Positions 1 through 5,458 of a stretch of 31,161 nucleotides of DNA are shown one piece after another. Where the stretch lies: IMG/VR virus record IMGVR_UViG_3300027734_000221, positions 1 to 31,161 of that record; one strand, 5' to 3'. This stretch comes from a virus. A model generated the notes under the pieces. It did no database searches, had not been told where the DNA came from, and worked only from the letters and a program-made list of their open reading frames with translations. The first letter of the stretch is position 1. Every line of letters starts with the position of its first letter. The translations under genes were made by a program, and so were the position numbers.

Positions 1-5
1 CAATA

Positions 6-31
6 AGCCACCCTTCGGGGTGGCTTTTTTT
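6..31 (+). terminator. Intrinsic terminator of an upstream plus-strand unit
   Basis: An 8-bp perfect stem (AGCCACCC with GGGTGGCT) is closed by a TTCG tetraloop and followed by a run of T. This is a textbook rho-independent terminator for a plus-strand gene that lies before the window. Confidence 0.95.
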
Positions 32-59
32 CGCCTAAATTTTACAAGCCCCCCAATTT

Positions 60-94
60 GAAACCAGTTATTTGTCCTCGCGCGCACACCGAGG
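60..94 (+). repeat. Leader module, copy 1 (GAAACCAGTTAT plus CCTCG hairpin)
   Basis: The first 26 bases (60-85) match 841-866 with one mismatch. The block ends in a hairpin, CCTCG (76-80) with CGAGG (90-94), around a GC-rich loop. It lies just after the terminator at 6-31 and before the dyad at 109-130. In both copies the order is terminator, this block, dyad. It may be a non-sigma-70 promoter or an RNA leader; there is no consensus -10 here. Confidence 0.7.
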
Positions 95-108
95 GCGTGG
101 CTAATTAG

Positions 109-130
109 AGTTCCATACCATAGTGGAACT
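109..130 (+). promoter_or_regulatory. Dyad site 1, TTCCAT-N6-GTGGAA
   Basis: Core at 111-128, one mismatch to TTCCAC-N6-GTGGAA. Flanking bases extend the palindrome to a 7-bp perfect stem, AGTTCCA with TGGAACT. It lies in the leader of the first gene, 74 bases before its start codon. Confidence 0.7.
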
Positions 131-204
131 TTACATAAGGGGTTCTGTCCTGTAGAACTGTAAGTAATGAAGCAATAGTGCTTCAGAAAATGAAAGGACA
201 TATT

Positions 205-786
205 ATGTCTAAGAAAGTTGAAATAACATCCTTAAAGGATGCGTCTTACCAAGGTTGTATCAGTGCAGAACGTGGTGTATCAATCGGTAGGTTCATACAT
301 GAGAAGTGCCCGACGTTCTTAGAGTCCATTCCCGATGAGATAAGGGCAGAACTCGAAGAGGGGCAGATGTTACGTTTTAATGAACTCAACCCTGCCCAAC
401 ACTATACCGATAATTGGACACCTTGCGAAGAGGGAACAAAGGGTTCTAAACGTGTAGACATTAATGTAGTGATGGCTTATTCATCCCAAGCATTTGGTAA
501 CTTCCGCAATGATGAACCTATCAAGCATGGTATTCATAAGGGATGGCGGGACGATTGGTCGGACTATAAGTCCAATCGCATGAAGGACTTGAAGAGATAC
601 GTTAAACAGTATCTAGATAGTTTGGCGGGTAAAAAGCGGGAACGTGCCGTTACTAAGGACTTTGCCTTGTGGCTTAAGGAAGATGTCTTAGCAAGTATCA
701 AAGCAAGGGCTAAGACGGCTAAGGGTAGAGGGGATACTACAGTAGACGATGCTGTAGTGAATGCGATAGCTAAAGCTATCAAGTAG
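205..786 (+). CDS. Uncharacterised phage early protein, lysine-rich
   Basis: A 193-residue soluble protein that I do not recognise. The start is placed at ATG 205 because AAAGGA (193-198) sits 6 bases upstream; an in-frame GTG at 178 and an ATG at 190 lack such a site. The N-terminal half is mixed and acidic. The C-terminal half, from about residue 115, is rich in Lys and Arg and predicted helical, which would suit nucleic-acid binding, but this is inference. No signal peptide, membrane segment or cysteine cluster is visible. The gene stands alone: a terminator precedes its leader and another follows its stop by four bases, so it forms its own transcription unit. Its leader carries two repeat elements that recur upstream of the origin-like region. 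An early regulator or host-takeover protein is possible but unproven. Confidence 0.85.
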   Translation: MSKKVEITSLKDASYQGCISAERGVSIGRFIHEKCPTFLESIPDEIRAELEEGQMLRFNELNPAQHYTDNWTPCEEGTKGSKRVDINVVMAYSSQAFGNFRNDEPIKHGIHKGWRDDWSDYKSNRMKDLKRYVKQYLDSLAGKKRERAVTKDFALWLKEDVLASIKARAKTAKGRGDTTVDDAVVNAIAKAIK

Positions 787-790
787 GACT

Positions 791-827
791 AGGGGATGGG
801 GCTAAATTGCCCTGTCCCCTTTTTTTG
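791..827 (+). terminator. Intrinsic terminator after the first gene
   Basis: A 12-bp stem (791-802 with 809-820, two G-T wobble pairs) with the 6-base loop TAAATT runs directly into eight T. It starts four bases after the stop codon at 786. Confidence 0.96.
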
Positions 828-840
828 CGTTTGCTAAACA

Positions 841-876
841 GAAACCAGTTATGTGTCCTCGCGCGCGTGTACGAGG
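841..876 (+). repeat. Leader module, copy 2
   Basis: Copy of 60-94. The CCTCG (857-861) and CGAGG (872-876) arms are kept while the loop differs (GCGCGTGTA-like against GCGCACAC-like), so the hairpin is better conserved than its loop. It begins 13 bases after the terminator at 791-827 and leads into the origin-like region instead of a clear gene. Confidence 0.7.
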
Positions 877-912
877 GAATTCCCCATGCCAACACAAGGT
901 CACTATTTAGCT

Positions 913-930
913 TTCCACGGTCTAGTGGAA
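913..930 (+). promoter_or_regulatory. Dyad site 2, perfect TTCCAC-N6-GTGGAA
   Basis: Perfect copy with spacer GGTCTA, embedded in a longer block (CTATTTAGC before, ATT after) shared with the sites at 1475 and 3276. Confidence 0.75.
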
Positions 931-1061
931 TTGGACTGTGCATCATTTAGAATTCTAAGAACTGACAGGGTTAGATTAAATTCCAAAAACCTATTCAGAA
1001 CTTTTTTACCTGTTTGGAATTTTTTTGCCTTGTAACACTTTGATTTACAAGGACATTCTAA

Positions 1062-1205
1062 AAAAATTCCAAAATTCCAACTTTTTTTAGGAGGGGGTCG
1101 GGTAAATTGAGAAAAAAGAGGGAGAGCAAGGGTTGCTCAGCCAGTGCAACTTTTAACTGCAAGGTAACGTCTCCCCCTAATCCTGTTTGGAATTTTGGAA
1201 TTTTT
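1062..1205. repeat. 19-bp perfect inverted repeat of paired iterons
   Basis: Bases 1062-1080 are the exact reverse complement of 1187-1205. Each arm contains two tandem iterons plus an A or T run, and 106 bases separate them. The first 17 bases of the left arm, plus the A before it, recur exactly inside the primase-helicase gene at 21935-21952. Confidence 0.9.
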
Positions 1206-1250
1206 CTATTATTTATTATTTATTATTACTACTACTACTATATAACATAA
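1201..1250. other. AT-rich tract, possible DNA unwinding element
   Basis: Nearly pure A and T, with a short 7-base repeat (ATTATTT) followed by four ACT units. It directly abuts the right arm of the inverted iterons, where an unwinding element of an iteron origin would be expected. Confidence 0.5.
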
Positions 1251-1361
1251 GGCTTTCAGCCCGATTTTTACCCCGTTAAAAAAATTCCAAAACGCTTTTT
1301 AAACTTGGAATTTTTCTAGAATTTTTTAGCCCATTTTGGAATTTTTACCCCCAGCCTCGTA

Positions 1362-1411
1362 TAAAAAAGTCATACAAGACCATTGACCGAAATGTAAAGT
1401 TAAAGTATAAT
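1362..1411 (+). promoter_or_regulatory. Consensus sigma-70 promoter P1
   Basis: TTGACC (1383-1388), a 17-base spacer and TATAAT (1406-1411). The preceding 21 bases form an A-run and a conserved block. Bases 1362-1393 match 3146-3177 with a single mismatch, so P1 and P2 are duplicates. It should drive the small-gene operon starting at 1523, with transcription beginning near 1418. Confidence 0.92.
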
Positions 1412-1474
1412 AGTCTTGTCGATGGGGAAGAAACCAACGCAGAACACCGCAGACCTCACCGACACTATTTAGCT

Positions 1475-1492
1475 TTCCACGATGTAGTGGAA
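1475..1492 (+). promoter_or_regulatory. Dyad site 3, perfect, in the P1 leader
   Basis: TTCCAC-GATGTA-GTGGAA. It lies about 57 bases downstream of the expected P1 start and 30 bases before the first start codon, so it would be part of the 5' untranslated RNA. Confidence 0.75.
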
Positions 1493-1522
1493 TTTGTTTT
1501 AACTCTAATCAAGGAGAAGTAC

Positions 1523-1714
1523 ATGGGCAAACTAAAGCAAGCCTTAATCGTTTTCGAAGAGCAACGTGCTGGCAAAGGAAGCAAGGAATTAGATCCACGC
1601 TATCGTGGAATGGTAGATAGCGACGAAGAGTGGGCAATCTACGAAGCAGAGTTCAACGACTGGCTCGACAAGTACGAAGCATCGTTCGGTGATGAGAAAG
1701 GGTATCTACCATGA
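1523..1714 (+). CDS. Small uncharacterised protein, first gene of the P1 operon
   Basis: 63 residues, mostly acidic and helical, with a Trp/Tyr-rich second half (EEWAIYEAEFNDWLDKYEA). I do not recognise the family. ATG 1523 is chosen because AAGGAG (1511-1516) precedes it by 6 bases; an upstream in-frame GTG at 1487 has no ribosome binding site and lies inside the leader dyad. The stop overlaps the next start as ATGA, so translation is probably coupled. Dyad site 4 (1593-1610) lies inside the gene over the codons for DPRYRG. Confidence 0.8.
   Translation: MGKLKQALIVFEEQRAGKGSKELDPRYRGMVDSDEEWAIYEAEFNDWLDKYEASFGDEKGYLP
1593..1610 (+). promoter_or_regulatory. Dyad site 4, ATCCAC-N6-GTGGAA (coding)
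   Basis: One mismatch, in the outermost base. Spacer GCTATC. Confidence 0.55.
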
Positions 1715-1911
1715 GTATCAATCTTGATGCGTGGTTAGACCACGAATGGGCGAAAGCCTGTGAAGCAGACGATGCGGAGGAGGGCATGATTCAGTATTGG
1801 GGTGAGCGTTGTCCCGACTACGACAGACAATGCCCGACTTGCCAAGCATGGAAAGAGTTTGAAGCGTCAGGCGAAATCGTTAAGACCTATAAGGAGTTCG
1901 ACCATGATTGA
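1711..1911 (+). CDS. Small acidic protein with a cysteine cluster
   Basis: 66 residues, strongly acidic and Trp-rich. Cys34, Cys41 and Cys44 (C-x6-C-x2-C) could form part of a small metal site, possibly with Cys17 or a His. The family is not recognised. ATG 1711 overlaps the previous stop by four bases. Its own stop lies 8 bases inside the next gene, whose ribosome binding site is within this gene. Position and size fit the quickly evolving small early genes of phages. Confidence 0.8.
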   Translation: MSINLDAWLDHEWAKACEADDAEEGMIQYWGERCPDYDRQCPTCQAWKEFEASGEIVKTYKEFDHD

Positions 1912-2122
1912 TGAGACTTTTAACCCACAGTGCAAGCTATGTGGCGACATCTACGATGAGCAACGGTTTCGACTGGGCTACGCAGTTTGTTGTCCATGCG
2001 GTGATGAAATCGCAAAGAAGGTGAACACCAAGCGGACAGTCGTACCCATGAACAAATCGAACTACATGATGGTAACGGATATGACTATTCTTAAACAACT
2101 TAACCCAAAGAGGACAACATGA
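1904..2122 (+). CDS. Small zinc-ribbon-like protein
   Basis: 72 residues. CKLC (Cys10, Cys13) and VCCPCGDE (Cys29, Cys30, Cys32) give a C-x2-C...C-x-C or C-C-x-C pattern typical of short phage zinc ribbons; the metal and the function are inferred. The tail is Lys/Thr/Met-rich. The start is ATG 1904, with AAGGAG 1891-1896 seven bases upstream. A longer GTG reading from 1802 would run over the whole second half of the previous gene and adds a low-complexity N-terminus, so it is not used. It ends in an ATGA overlap with the next gene. Confidence 0.8.
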   Translation: MIDETFNPQCKLCGDIYDEQRFRLGYAVCCPCGDEIAKKVNTKRTVVPMNKSNYMMVTDMTILKQLNPKRTT

Positions 2123-2355
2123 TAGTCGGCAAGCGGAAGGAAAAGGAATTGGGGATTAGGTGGAATCGCACCAATCGTTCAAAGGAATATAGGGGTAAGC
2201 GAGTCAAACCCTTGACTGCTAGTTTGTATGCTAAGAACGATAGGCAATATAGACGCTATCGTGGTGGGTTGAATGAGTCTATCGTTCATGTAGTTTGCCT
2301 AAGACTTAATCGACCAGTAGATGTCCCAATGTGTCCAATGAGGAGATGGAAATGA
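2119..2355 (+). CDS. Small, very basic protein
   Basis: 78 residues with many Arg and Lys, including RNRTNRSKEYRGKRVK-type stretches and YRRYRGG, so nucleic-acid binding is likely; no known fold is recognised. Start ATG 2119 overlaps the preceding TGA. The ribosome binding site is a weak AGGACA. Its stop overlaps the next ATG. Confidence 0.75.
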   Translation: MIVGKRKEKELGIRWNRTNRSKEYRGKRVKPLTASLYAKNDRQYRRYRGGLNESIVHVVCLRLNRPVDVPMCPMRRWK

Positions 2356-2543
2356 AAGGCGAAGATAAGATATTCCTACTGGAAGTTATCAATGCGGTGC
2401 GTTCGGGGGGTAACGAGATGGCTAGGTTTCTACTAGATAGTGGAAACATAGATAGGATTATCCGTATCAAACGAGAGGTGGGTGCGGATGAACTAGACCG
2501 AGAGTTAATCAAATTGAAGGAGGTGGTGTATGAAAGTCATTAA
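2352..2543 (+). CDS. Small helical protein, unknown
   Basis: 63 residues with alternating charged and hydrophobic residues, predicted mainly alpha-helical; no family recognised. ATG 2352 is preferred over GTG 2331 and ATG 2346 because AGGAG (2341-2345) lies 6 bases before it and because it gives the ATGA overlap seen along this operon. Dyad site 5 lies within it. The gene ends in AAGGAGG, which serves the next gene. Confidence 0.75.
   Translation: MKGEDKIFLLEVINAVRSGGNEMARFLLDSGNIDRIIRIKREVGADELDRELIKLKEVVYESH
2428..2445 (+). promoter_or_regulatory. Dyad site 5, TTCTAC-N6-GTGGAA (coding)
   Basis: One mismatch, which would still pair as G-U in RNA. Spacer TAGATA. Confidence 0.5.
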
Positions 2544-2724
2544 GTTATATCGCAAGCCCGACAAGCCCGAGTTCTACAAGCTGGTGCGAAGCGATGCCCA
2601 TTCTCTATTAGTTCATTACCCGATAGACGTATGCAATCGCAAGCGACAGTCGAGGTGGTTTTACTTTGATGAAGTGTACGTGGACTGGGTTAGAACATTC
2701 ATAGGGGAAGAGCATGGGGTATAG
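2530..2724 (+). CDS. Small protein, unknown
   Basis: 64 residues, rich in Lys, Tyr and Trp, probably a small beta-rich fold (alternating pattern in YKLVRSDAHSLLVHY and SRWFYFDEVYVDWV). No family recognised. A strong AAGGAGG precedes ATG 2530. The gene overlaps its predecessor by 14 bases and its successor by 11, so its place in the operon is secure even though the function is unknown. Confidence 0.75.
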   Translation: MKVIKLYRKPDKPEFYKLVRSDAHSLLVHYPIDVCNRKRQSRWFYFDEVYVDWVRTFIGEEHGV

Positions 2725-3148
2725 ATCAACAGTTGCATATTCAATAAGGTTTATTCCACGACTAAGTGAAATACAAACTACCGATGATGAGATAGAGAAA
2801 GCAAAGGCGACGTTCTTTACATTCCTAGCTGAAGCCAAGGCAAACGAAGACACGGCTGGTGCGTTCCTTGACGAAGACCTAAAGGTAGACGAGGAGAAGT
2901 TAGCTATCTATTTCTTTGCTGACAACGTGAAATGGTACGAATCTTATGAGGATGTTAAGTGCCACGAAGCGTTACTGGATTTGTCAAAAGAGTGGGCTGA
3001 CGATGGTGACTGTTCTAACCCATACATAGGCGGTGCGTTTGCACGTATCGGTGAAGAGATGGAAGATAACGTAGAAGAAGTGTGGGGTCAGGGCGACTAT
3101 GACTGGATAAGTGTGCATCGTTCTATGTCATGCGATTGGATGGATTAA
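2714..3148 (+). CDS. MGYRS-type phage protein
   Basis: 144 residues, strongly acidic. It begins MGYRSTVAYSI, an opening I recall from a widespread family of uncharacterised phage proteins. An aromatic, acidic middle (FADNVKWYESYEDV) precedes a C-terminus predicted to be alpha/beta. No catalytic motif is evident. It is the last gene of the P1 operon. Its stop codon TAA is the start of the repeated block that makes up promoter P2, so no terminator separates it from the next operon. Dyad site 6 (2754-2771) lies near its start. Confidence 0.8.
   Translation: MGYRSTVAYSIRFIPRLSEIQTTDDEIEKAKATFFTFLAEAKANEDTAGAFLDEDLKVDEEKLAIYFFADNVKWYESYEDVKCHEALLDLSKEWADDGDCSNPYIGGAFARIGEEMEDNVEEVWGQGDYDWISVHRSMSCDWMD
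2754..2771 (+). promoter_or_regulatory. Dyad site 6, TTCCAC-N6-GTGAAA (coding)
   Basis: One mismatch. Spacer GACTAA. Confidence 0.45.
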
Positions 3149-3195
3149 AAAAGTCATACAAGACCATTGACTGAAATCATAAGTCAAGTTATAAT
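3146..3195 (+). promoter_or_regulatory. Consensus sigma-70 promoter P2
   Basis: TTGACT (3167-3172), a 17-base spacer and TATAAT (3190-3195), with the same upstream block as P1. It begins inside the stop codon of the preceding gene. It should drive the DUF3150, MoxR and VWA operon, with transcription starting near 3202. Confidence 0.92.
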
Positions 3196-3221
3196 ATACA
3201 TACTGAAGGGAAGGAGTTTTT

Positions 3222-3308
3222 ATGAAAGACTTTTGGGGTAAGTTGTTAATCGTTGTATCGGTAGGCTATTTAGCTTACCACGTGATAGTGGATTTACTTT
3301 TAGCGTAG
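3222..3308 (+). CDS. 28-residue single-pass membrane microprotein
   Basis: The sequence starts MKDFWGK and continues as one hydrophobic segment (LLIVVSVGYLAYHVIVDLLL) long enough to span a membrane, with the positive end first. AAGGAG (3211-3216) is spaced well before ATG 3222. It is the first gene after P2. It is far below usual annotation cut-offs but has every translation signal. Dyad site 7 covers its C-terminal codons (YHVIVD). A holin-like or host-membrane inhibitor role is possible but nothing in the sequence decides it. Confidence 0.65.
   Translation: MKDFWGKLLIVVSVGYLAYHVIVDLLLA
3276..3293 (+). promoter_or_regulatory. Dyad site 7, TACCAC-N6-GTGGAT
   Basis: Two mismatches, but the flanking CTATTTAGC block is the same as at 913 and 1475. 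It is in the P2 leader, before the DUF3150-like gene. Confidence 0.55.
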
Positions 3309-3332
3309 TTCAATTAAACCAAGGAGAAGTGT

Positions 3333-4244
3333 ATGAACATGGAATTAACCAAACCCGATCACCTGATTAGCTTAGCTAGTTCGGCAGTCCTAGTAAGCGT
3401 AGACATCAGCGTATGGTCGGCAACCAAGCAAGACCGAGGTATCAGTGATGAGGTTACTACCTCAAAGAACGCAGACAAACACGCGGGTCGTTACGTTAAG
3501 AATCTCTTAGCTAACCATCCCAAGCATAAGGCAGTCGTTAACTATCGGCAGACCATATACAACTGGCTTCAACGTAGGACTTACAAGTGGAATCAATCGC
3601 AGAATTTATTGCCAAGCGTAGACGTTCCCAAGTTTAAGCAAGAGTATCAAGAACACCAACTAGCTTTCCATGGTTTAGTGGATTCATTAACAACGGACTA
3701 CGATTCAATCGTGTCGGACATGGCTTTCAAGCAAGGCACTATGTTCAACCGAGATGACTACCCGACTAAGGAGCAAGTTCATGCCAAGTTCAGTTTGAAC
3801 CTGTATGTGTCCGAAGTTCCGATGAACGACTTTCGCTGTGGGATAGCAGAGGACATCGCTGATGACTTGTTTGCTACATACAAAAAGCAAGCGCAAGGGA
3901 TTATCGAATCGATTGGGCAAGAACAGTCAGAACGGTTGCTCGAGGTAATGGAGTCCATATCTCATTGTTGTGGTCATGATGAGTCAGAGGTCAATGGCGA
4001 GGTGCGAACCAAACGTCGTAAGATTTACGATACAACGATTCAGAAAGCCCTAGAAATGTGCGAAAGTTTTAAGCGATTTAATCTTAAGAATGATTCAGGA
4101 TTAGAGTCAGCACGTGCATCGCTAGAGAAAGTATTACGTGGTGTGAAGGCAGAGGACATTCGTGATTCCGATGCAGTTCGCCATCATGTTAAGGAAGGGA
4201 TAGACGATATCCTTTCTAAGTTCGGTAGTTTCAATTCAATCTAA
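3333..4244 (+). CDS. DUF3150-like phage protein
   Basis: 303 residues, soluble, mostly helical. The N-terminal LVSVDISVWSATKQDRG resembles the opening of DUF3150 proteins, which I recall as partners of a MoxR-type ATPase and a VWA protein in phages; the assignment comes from memory of the pattern and from context. A His/Cys patch (SHCCGHDE, about residue 211) could bind metal. Start ATG 3333 has AAGGAG 6 bases upstream. The ATPase follows after 16 bases with its own AAGGAG. Together with 4261-5334 and 5455-6780 it forms a three-gene unit. Its job is probably to be a substrate adaptor or structural partner of the ATPase, which is inference. Confidence 0.7.
   Translation: MNMELTKPDHLISLASSAVLVSVDISVWSATKQDRGISDEVTTSKNADKHAGRYVKNLLANHPKHKAVVNYRQTIYNWLQRRTYKWNQSQNLLPSVDVPKFKQEYQEHQLAFHGLVDSLTTDYDSIVSDMAFKQGTMFNRDDYPTKEQVHAKFSLNLYVSEVPMNDFRCGIAEDIADDLFATYKKQAQGIIESIGQEQSERLLEVMESISHCCGHDESEVNGEVRTKRRKIYDTTIQKALEMCESFKRFNLKNDSGLESARASLEKVLRGVKAEDIRDSDAVRHHVKEGIDDILSKFGSFNSI
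3666..3683 (+). promoter_or_regulatory. Dyad site 8, TTCCAT-N6-GTGGAT (coding)
   Basis: Two mismatches. TAGCT precedes it as in sites 2, 3 and 7, and it is read in the same frame as site 7 (LAFHGLVD against LAYHVIVD). Confidence 0.5.
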
Positions 4245-4260
4245 TCAAGGAGAAATACAA

Positions 4261-5334
4261 ATGAGCAAACTCAACTTCAATGCAACTGTAACCATCAACG
4301 AGTTACGTAAGACCATTCCCCTAATAGGTTCATCAATCACACCAATCATACTGTCCGAACCTGGATGTGGTAAGACTTCTCTCTTATCTATGATTCGTGA
4401 GGATTTGGGCGAGGGCTACGACTACATCTATGTAGACTGTCCTGTGAAAGATATGTCAGACATCGGTATGACTATCCCCAACCATGCGAGCAAGTCACTA
4501 GAGTATTACGTGTCATCTCTCTTCAAGCTTGACTCTCCTAAACCAAAGGTCATCTTGCTTGACGAGTTCATGAAGTCACCCAAGCTATTGCAAGTTATCT
4601 TTACCCGTCTGATGTTGGAGAGAATGGTAGGTGACGTTCCACTACCAAGTGGATCGATAGTTTTCGGTACGTCAAACAATTCAAGCGATGGGGTAGGCGA
4701 TACGATGTTGGCTCATGCTGGTAATCGTGTGTGCATTATGGAAATGAGTAAGCCGATTCCGAATGAATGGTTAGAGTGGGCATCGGCTAATGGTATCTCA
4801 CGTGTTGTTCGTGCGTTCGTTGCGTTGTTCCCTCGTACCCTTGCATCGTATCGTGATGGCAATCAAGACGACAACCCATACGTGTTCAACCCTAAAAAGA
4901 CTCAACTCTCATTCTGTTCACCAAGGTCTCTCGCTAAGTGTGATGTCATTGTGAAGAATCGTGATGCGTTAGGTGAGAATGCAACGATGGTCGCTCTTGC
5001 TGGCACGATTGGCTTGGCTGGTGCTGGTGATATGTCAGCGTTCCTATCGCTAGAGAAGACTTTAGTAGATGTTAGGGACATCGTCAAAGATCCAGATGGC
5101 ATTAAAGTTCCTGATGAAATATCAGCACAGTTGATGATTATGTTTCAAGCAGTAGATGTTCTCGAGACACAGGATGAGTTAACGAAGTTCATGAAGTTCG
5201 TTAATAAAGTTCCTAGTTCAGAGATTCAAGCGGTGTTCTTTACCATGATGATGCGTAACACCAAGGCAATCAAGTTGGCACGTAACAATATGCAGATTGC
5301 AGAGTGGGCTAAGAACAACCACGAATTGTTCTAA
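4261..5334 (+). CDS. MoxR-type AAA+ ATPase
   Basis: 357 residues. The Walker A is SEPGCGKTS (Gly35 to Thr39), Walker B ends in Asp101-Glu102 (VILLDEF), and a sensor-1-like Asn lies at 139-140 in FGTSNN. Walker A near the N-terminus and an all-helical C-terminal lid fit the MoxR branch of AAA+ proteins. These form hexameric rings that remodel target proteins, nearly always together with a VWA-domain partner that holds a metal ion. That partner is encoded downstream at 5455-6780, and a DUF3150-like protein upstream. AAGGAG precedes ATG 4261. Cytoplasmic. A cobalt or magnesium chelatase role is unlikely, since no chelatase or tetrapyrrole gene is present. Confidence 0.88.
   Translation: MSKLNFNATVTINELRKTIPLIGSSITPIILSEPGCGKTSLLSMIREDLGEGYDYIYVDCPVKDMSDIGMTIPNHASKSLEYYVSSLFKLDSPKPKVILLDEFMKSPKLLQVIFTRLMLERMVGDVPLPSGSIVFGTSNNSSDGVGDTMLAHAGNRVCIMEMSKPIPNEWLEWASANGISRVVRAFVALFPRTLASYRDGNQDDNPYVFNPKKTQLSFCSPRSLAKCDVIVKNRDALGENATMVALAGTIGLAGAGDMSAFLSLEKTLVDVRDIVKDPDGIKVPDEISAQLMIMFQAVDVLETQDELTKFMKFVNKVPSSEIQAVFFTMMMRNTKAIKLARNNMQIAEWAKNNHELF
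4637..4654 (+). promoter_or_regulatory. Dyad site 9, TTCCAC-N6-GTGGAT (coding)
   Basis: One mismatch, in the last base. Spacer TACCAA. Confidence 0.5.
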
Positions 5335-5340
5335 TTAGTT

Positions 5341-5358
5341 AACCATCATGGAGTGGAA
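5341..5358 (+). promoter_or_regulatory. Dyad site 10, degenerate, in a gene gap
   Basis: AACCAT-CATGGA-GTGGAA has three mismatches. Its right half, GTGGAAAGCT (5353-5362), is the exact reverse complement of the AGCTTTCCAC found in sites 2 and 3. It lies between the MoxR stop and the next start. Confidence 0.35.
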
Positions 5359-5362
5359 AGCT

Positions 5363-5458
5363 ATGTTAGCACTTGGATTATTTATGTGGGGTTTCACCAT
5401 GTTTGCCATAGGCATCGTGGTGGGTTTTTTAATATGTTTAACGAGGACTAAGAAATGA
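5363..5458 (+). CDS. 31-residue single-pass membrane microprotein
   Basis: One hydrophobic helix (about residues 2-26, with GFTMFAIGIVVGFLICL at its core), then a short basic tail, TRTKK. ATG 5363 is preceded by GGAG (5350-5353), and the stop overlaps the next ATG as ATGA, so it is translationally coupled to the metallopeptidase/VWA gene. It sits between the ATPase and its VWA partner, as the 28-residue protein sits before the DUF3150-like gene. The topology would leave the tail in the cytoplasm. It could anchor the ATPase complex at the membrane, which is inference. Confidence 0.65.
   Translation: MLALGLFMWGFTMFAIGIVVGFLICLTRTKK

Larger units (their letters stand above)
979..1343. other. 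Candidate replication origin: nine TTGGAATT iterons
   Basis: Nine exact copies of the 8-mer TTGGAATT occur here. Five are forward (1014, 1187, 1195, 1305, 1336) and four reverse (979, 1065, 1073, 1283). Two are tandem head-to-tail pairs with an 8-bp period (1065/1073 and 1187/1195), and another two form an 11-bp inverted repeat (1280-1290 with 1305-1315). Further hairpins are CCTTGTAA with TTACAAGG (1028-1052) and GAGCAA-GGG-TTGCTC (1124-1138). An outer GGGAGA/TCTCCC pairing (1120-1125 with 1170-1175) could enclose the middle. Iterons next to an AT-rich tract in a gene-free region are the usual form of a theta origin; that it works as one is inference. Confidence 0.65.

Noticed and set aside
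886-1035. A 49-codon ORF (MPTQGHYLAFHG...) after the second leader module.
   Set aside because: It has only a weak, distant ribosome binding site and runs through the first iterons with a low-complexity C-terminus. The similarity of its start to other sites comes from the dyad repeat, so I treat the region as non-coding control DNA.
1117-1177. A possible cloverleaf (GGGAGA/TCTCCC outer stem with inner hairpins), considered as a tRNA or tRNA-like element.
   Set aside because: Arm lengths, loops and the invariant T-loop and D-loop bases of a tRNA are missing. It is kept only as part of the origin-like structure.
979-1343. Repeated TTGGAATT units considered as a CRISPR array.
   Set aside because: The units are 8 bases, occur in both orientations and have no regular spacers; no cas genes are present.
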